Assembly (NCBI GenBank): GCA_002633005.1
Contig: NMRA01000334.1
Coordinates: 368,300-432,299, forward strand
Source: Phoronis australis
Lineage: Eukaryota > Phoronida > Phoronidae
DNA: 64,000 bases
Reading direction: 5' to 3'
The translations under genes and the position numbers were made by a program. Numbering within the stretch: the stretch's first letter is position 1; the number at the start of each line of letters is the position of its first letter. The notes under the pieces were generated by a model that did no database searches, had not been told where the DNA came from, and worked only from the letters and a program-made list of their open reading frames with translations. Positions 59,333 through 64,000 of the stretch are shown here, one piece after another.

Positions 59333-62300
59333 ATTTCAAGAAACACTAGTTTAGTTTTTTCAGAGAACTAGGTCTACCCAGCTCTTGTTAAAACCACAAT
59401 CATAATACGTACAAAAAAGTGAAGCGCTTTCAATTTTTTGAACCGTGTTTAAGTGCATGATACACGAATGTACATGTACAAGGTGACTAATTTGGAGACA
59501 ACAACAATGTCAAAAATTATCATAAGTATGAGGGTTGTATGGCTCTGCCGTAAGAAATCTGCTACTCACATCACCATAGTACGGAAACTTTATGCAAAAT
59601 TGGTATTCATTTTCATTACATGGTCTTACACATGTACACAACCTCTGAGACATTGGCAATGCCTGCCCTTTTCAATGCACAAATTATGTGCCGAGCATCT
59701 CAGTCTGATCATTTGCTTTCTAATTGCAATACTATCAATCTACGCAATCTTCATATTTTTTGTGATTTAATTGTCTTTTATGTTTCGTGTTTTAACAATT
59801 TATTTAAGAGTTTATAAACTTCTGTTGCTGATCAACATCCTTACACCGTAAGATAACTGACGCACAACTGTTTTATAACTATTAAAACTGACGGAGACAC
59901 TTCCGTCTGATCAATACGTCAAGTTGTGTCCCTCCTCAGATATAGGATATCCACATTATTTAACATTTACACAAGGCATCGGTAAGTCTTGGTTAATTCG
60001 TTATCTGTTGGCATCCTACAGGTTGTACACACATCGAAAAATTTGTGTGTGTGCATTTTTTGCATGCGAGATTGTATATCTATCGTATTGCACCGTGAGA
60101 AAATATCTCGCGCAACTTAGTATGGTGTACTCGCCTGGAGGCGAACAACTACACTTGCATTAGGAAATTACGTATCGACCATGAATAAAACGATGAAACA
60201 ATTTAGTTCAAATGGCTACGAAGTGACAGCAATTTGATCTTTTCGCGTGACACATTATCAATATTTGTGAATGAGGACAATTTAAACAAAATTGGGATGG
60301 TGTACTCTTTAATCCTGTGGAATACAATTCCAATACGACACAGTTAAGTAAACGTACTTACTATGAAAATACCTCCTGGTACTACGTAAGTCCATGACAA
60401 ACTGGCGCACATTGCCCACGAATACCTTGGTTATGTCAAAAGCACATAAAAAATCCAATGCAGTTTCCTTTGGCTTGTTATTGCTGACTCCATATGGAAG
60501 GCTTTAGCAGCAGGACAAAATTCAGCAACATAGTATCAACGATCTGCGAATTGCAAAAATCACGGGATGGCACGCGAAGAATTGGTGACATTTATCAAGT
60601 ACTGTAGAAAAATCAGTTGTAATGGCATACATGTATGCTAAGAGAGAACTGTTTTTGACGTATTTAACGCTTGCGTAAATTTGGCACGTGTTGAGTTGTT
60701 TGCGAAACTGATCGACGTTATACCCGCCACATGTACGCGAGCCAGTTGAATTTCAATTTGAAACCATTATGTACTGTAATCATCTCATTCAAAGTTGTCC
60801 TGGAACGGCAGAGGACGCTGTTTTGAAAGAGTATCACTCTCAGTCTTGCCTGTGGAACTGTTCAAAGAATAACCATTTTTTATTTTGACGATTAACGCTG
60901 TCATGCGTCGTCACGTCCCCGCTGGGAATTTTTGGTGTTGTCACGCTGTTACCACTTGGTGCGAAAGTGCGTAAAACTGCACGATTTATCTGCACAACGA
61001 AACGCCACCAAAGTTTAACCCATTTATAGTTAAAATTGAAAACCGTTTCTGTAGATTTGGTTAATTGAAAAAAGTTGTGACTTCTAAAACTGATCTTTTT
61101 GTAGAGAATTTTGTCAGCAAATGCTTCCCTTCGTAAGGGATTTGGTCAAAACAGGCAATCTTTCGTAAGGAAACCGATACCGCATTAGTTGGAGTAGCCG
61201 GCCAGCTAGCTGGATGAAGACTATCGTCAAAATACAGCAACCACTGTGTGTGTTAAGCTCTAGTAGACGTCGAACTTCAACACCGTCCAGGTTATTCTGC
61301 TCCTCGGCTAGAGGTGAAACTTGAAGCAACATGCAGAAAAAAACGTGAAGAGTTAACAACGTTTTTGTTTGTTGTTAAAAAACCGAATTAACATACATTG
61401 TATTCATTTAATATTTAGTAGTTTGTGATATTGTGTTGCGTTGTAACAATGTTGCACTGTATTGTACGTTTTCAGACATAAACCAAAAATAGAAAAAGAG
61501 TTTAATTAAATAAAGACACAGATTAAAAGCCAGCCCACGTGGCACGATTTTTCATCACGAAAGGCCAACCGTGTACGCTGGTTAATGACAACTACACCCT
61601 GTATGTGTGCTGGTTCAGTGACACAATAACTTGTCCCTAATAACAACAATTCGTGGCCTCCAGACCAAAAAAATGGCATTGCGTGCTGTGACCTCCAGCC
61701 AATGCGATCGGCTTGTACCGATTAATTCTCAGCTTCCGTGGTTTGCTGCAATATAAATTGGCGGCAAGGTGTACCGATGTCATTTCCTTCACTTACGTTT
61801 ACGTACATCTAATAATACTCTTGGAACTTGAGTGCAGAACAACGACATACGAACTTCCCATGCACCGAGCGACCATTCCCCCAATGATAAACAAATTGAT
61901 CGACATGTCATACATGCACATGTATACACTGCACACGTTTAGGCTTACAGGCGCAGGTGAAAAGTATCTTAGCAACATAGTGGAGATTGTGACATATACA
62001 TGTAGGACTAATTACTTTGCAAAGTTCCAGCCCTAAAAGCTTTAAAAAAATACGTGATTACACCGAAACAGATAAAAAATAAATCTTGATTTATGGAACT
62101 GATATTTTTAAAACAGAAATTAATACAATTGAAAATGATGCTATTAATAATGCTAATATTAATAGTGATGATGATGATGACGATGACGACGGTAGTGATG
62201 GTGGATTGTATGTTACCATTAGCAGTAGAAAATCATACTTCATTTCTCCATCGCAGCCAAGAAAAGATACATTCGTTCAATAACTCTCGTAGTGAACGAA

Positions 62301-63528
62301 CACATCACAAAGATACCATAACTAGTCACGTGATTATTATTCGTATCAGTTACAATTGCGTCATAAAACGCTATTCGAAACATGCTGACAGTTTGTACTT
62401 ACTCATTCGTAATTTGCGTCACTAGACAGGTGTTCGATGTTCTTTTCAAAACAGGGAGAAACGCTTGCCATCATACTATAATTTTCTGGAAAAGACAATC
62501 TTTCATAGGAAATTACGTCTGAAAAGACACATCTCCTAATGAAATTGGTCCTGAAAAATCACCCCATATATACCTCTTTTATGAGAGTAACCCTCCTGGA
62601 TTACAGTTTCGATTTAAGTCCGGCAGTATATGAGTACAGAATAACTTCACTTTTGTCATACACATACTTGTGACGTTCCCCTTTTGCGAATTTTAAGTCA
62701 GAGAATGCAGTCCTAATACAGGCACAGAATCGCGCGGGCGCTCTCAGGTACAGCGTTCTTTGGTGAACGCAGATATTTTCTCAGGGACCCCATTTTTTAA
62801 AGTACATCTACTCATACGGTCAGGTCTTTTATGCACAGACAACTGCGCGAAGGAAAATAAAATGTTCTTGAAAAGAAGATTGGTTGGTCTGTACAGTATA
62901 CGAGACTTAAAATGGGAAAAAATGGTCACAGAAAAACGCTGTTGTTGAGAGGTCAGGGGGGACACAGTCACAACATGAATTACGAAAGTAATGAGCTAAC
63001 ATAATATCATTTGAATAAAACAAATCTACACTACTGGTGTATTTGGTCTTGTCGGTCTCAAACATTAAACCGATCATGTTTCTTTTGTTGTGGTGCATTA
63101 CGCTAATTGCCGAGCGGAGGAAAAATGCGTTTCCAACTTGGTTATAACGGCTGCGATGACATTTTTAGTGTTCGACACGCGTCCCGATAACCGAATGCAC
63201 GGTATTTCCAATTTGACTTGTTGATTTCATCTTGAGCCACAAGACAATTAAGTCGTTGGGTGATCAACAATTTCGGTAGGGTGCCATTGTACACCGAGCG
63301 AGGTTGAAATATATTTCTACGCTTTAAATGGTGCCTAACCGTTCTGAGGTATGGATCATGGAGGGGGTAGTGAAGAACAAGGGAGGCCAGGGAGTGCTCT
63401 ACTAGGCTTACTTCGGTATGGACCTATCGCCAGGATTTGAGTGGCGGCTTAGACCATTTAGAAAGCAACATTATTGACACACCTTCTTTCAAAGCCGCCA
63501 TTTTACCCGACAAACAACTTACCTGGCT
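59333..63528. other. No recognisable gene; one GAT microsatellite
   Basis: Non-coding AT-rich sequence with a GATGATGACGATGACGAC tract at 62164-62204. The Asp-rich and Met-rich frames across it come from the repeat. Confidence 0.4.
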
Positions 63529-63667
63529 TGCGTTCAGTATACGCTAGAACCTACGCTAGGACCTAGCTAAAACCTAGTCAGAGTCACGTGTTCTCATTTC
63601 AAATGCACGGCAATATCTCACCTAATCTCGCGAAGTCTTGCTTTTTAGCGTTACTGAACGGGAGGCG
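63529..63667 (+). mobile_element. GTTCAGTAACGCTAGG-family MITE, copy 5
   Basis: Starts TTGCGTTCAGTATACGCTAG and ends AGCGTTACTGAACGGGAGG. The interior matches the 15492 copy closely (GAACCTACGCTAGGACCTAG, GTCACGTGTTCTCATTTC, ACGGCAATATCTCACCTAAT), with a short deletion before the right end. Confidence 0.85.
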
Positions 63668-64000
63668 GGTAAAAGCTATTATTTGTTAGTCGACATTATG
63701 CAAGGGGGAAGCTTACGATAGGTCAATTGCTAAAGCGGTCGGAACTCAAGCTAAAGAAACATTTTATTGGCCGTCAGACCCTCTCGTTTCATGACCGAGG
63801 CGGCTGCTCGAACTGGGAAAACAACAACGCGTTCAGTATCTTGTATTTTGTTTAACAAAAGCCGGTACAAACTCGCTGTTCCGTCCATGTTTACCTCTTG
63901 TCGCTACAAAATTGGCCTCAATTTCTTCTTTACTCAGATGAGAAGTAATTTCACAACTTAAAAAGATCTAACAGTTCGTTGTTCCTTGCAAGAGAGAAGG

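Noticed and set aside
62086-62425. Asp-rich and Met-rich overlapping frames
   Set aside because: Both come from a GAT/GAC microsatellite and flanking sequence.

Overview
The window is AT-rich, intron- and repeat-dominated animal DNA. There is no bacterial-style gene packing, no run of long reading frames, no rRNA gene and no canonical tRNA gene. The one recognisable gene is the first coding exon of a class A (rhodopsin-like) receptor of the aminergic, histamine-H1/muscarinic-like type. Together with tRNA-derived SINEs, many short inverted-repeat (MITE-like) elements and frequent TACATGTA palindromes, this suggests a marine invertebrate, possibly a deuterostome or lophotrochozoan. The sequence alone does not settle the species.

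Layout. 1-14.9 kb is non-coding and holds several foldback elements. The most striking is a 0.5 kb hairpin at 1556-2064 whose arms are tandem ~20 bp units; a TTAA-flanked foldback lies at 9823-10200. 14.9-17.05 kb is a three-level nest: an ~0.8 kb repeat (second copy inverted at 22338-23145) is split by a ~1.3 kb inverted-repeat element, which itself carries a ~150 bp MITE. 17.6-23.6 kb has ~70 bp GGCGGCGC hairpins and more MITEs. 24-29.2 kb has tRNA-like SINE remains, including a complete SINE with a 14 bp target-site duplication at 28925-29173.

The receptor exon lies at 36919-37313 (+) with a probable 3' splice site, a short upstream ORF, a start codon at 36996 and a GTACGT donor right after transmembrane helix 1. 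No exon for helices 2-7 was found, so everything downstream is read as first intron or beyond (more than 26 kb if the gene is intact). That stretch contains a cluster of RFX X-box-like palindromes (40.8-41.4 kb), a ~365 bp near-perfect duplication joined by a single N (43.16-43.89 kb, probably two haplotypes assembled in tandem), a second tandem-unit foldback (44.76-45.09 kb), a head-to-head tRNA-like foldback (49.05-49.20 kb) and a 0.6 kb transposon with a degenerate TTTACGCCG array (54.38-54.98 kb).

The repeats sort into families by shared ends: the GGCGGATC family (at least four complete copies, some with target duplications), the GTTCAGTAACGCTAGG family (five copies), the GGCGGCGC hairpins (four copies), the GGCCCGTAGCCAG family and the GCCCGGTTG/TAGGGACT family. 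No transposase or reverse transcriptase reading frame was recognised, so all appear non-autonomous.
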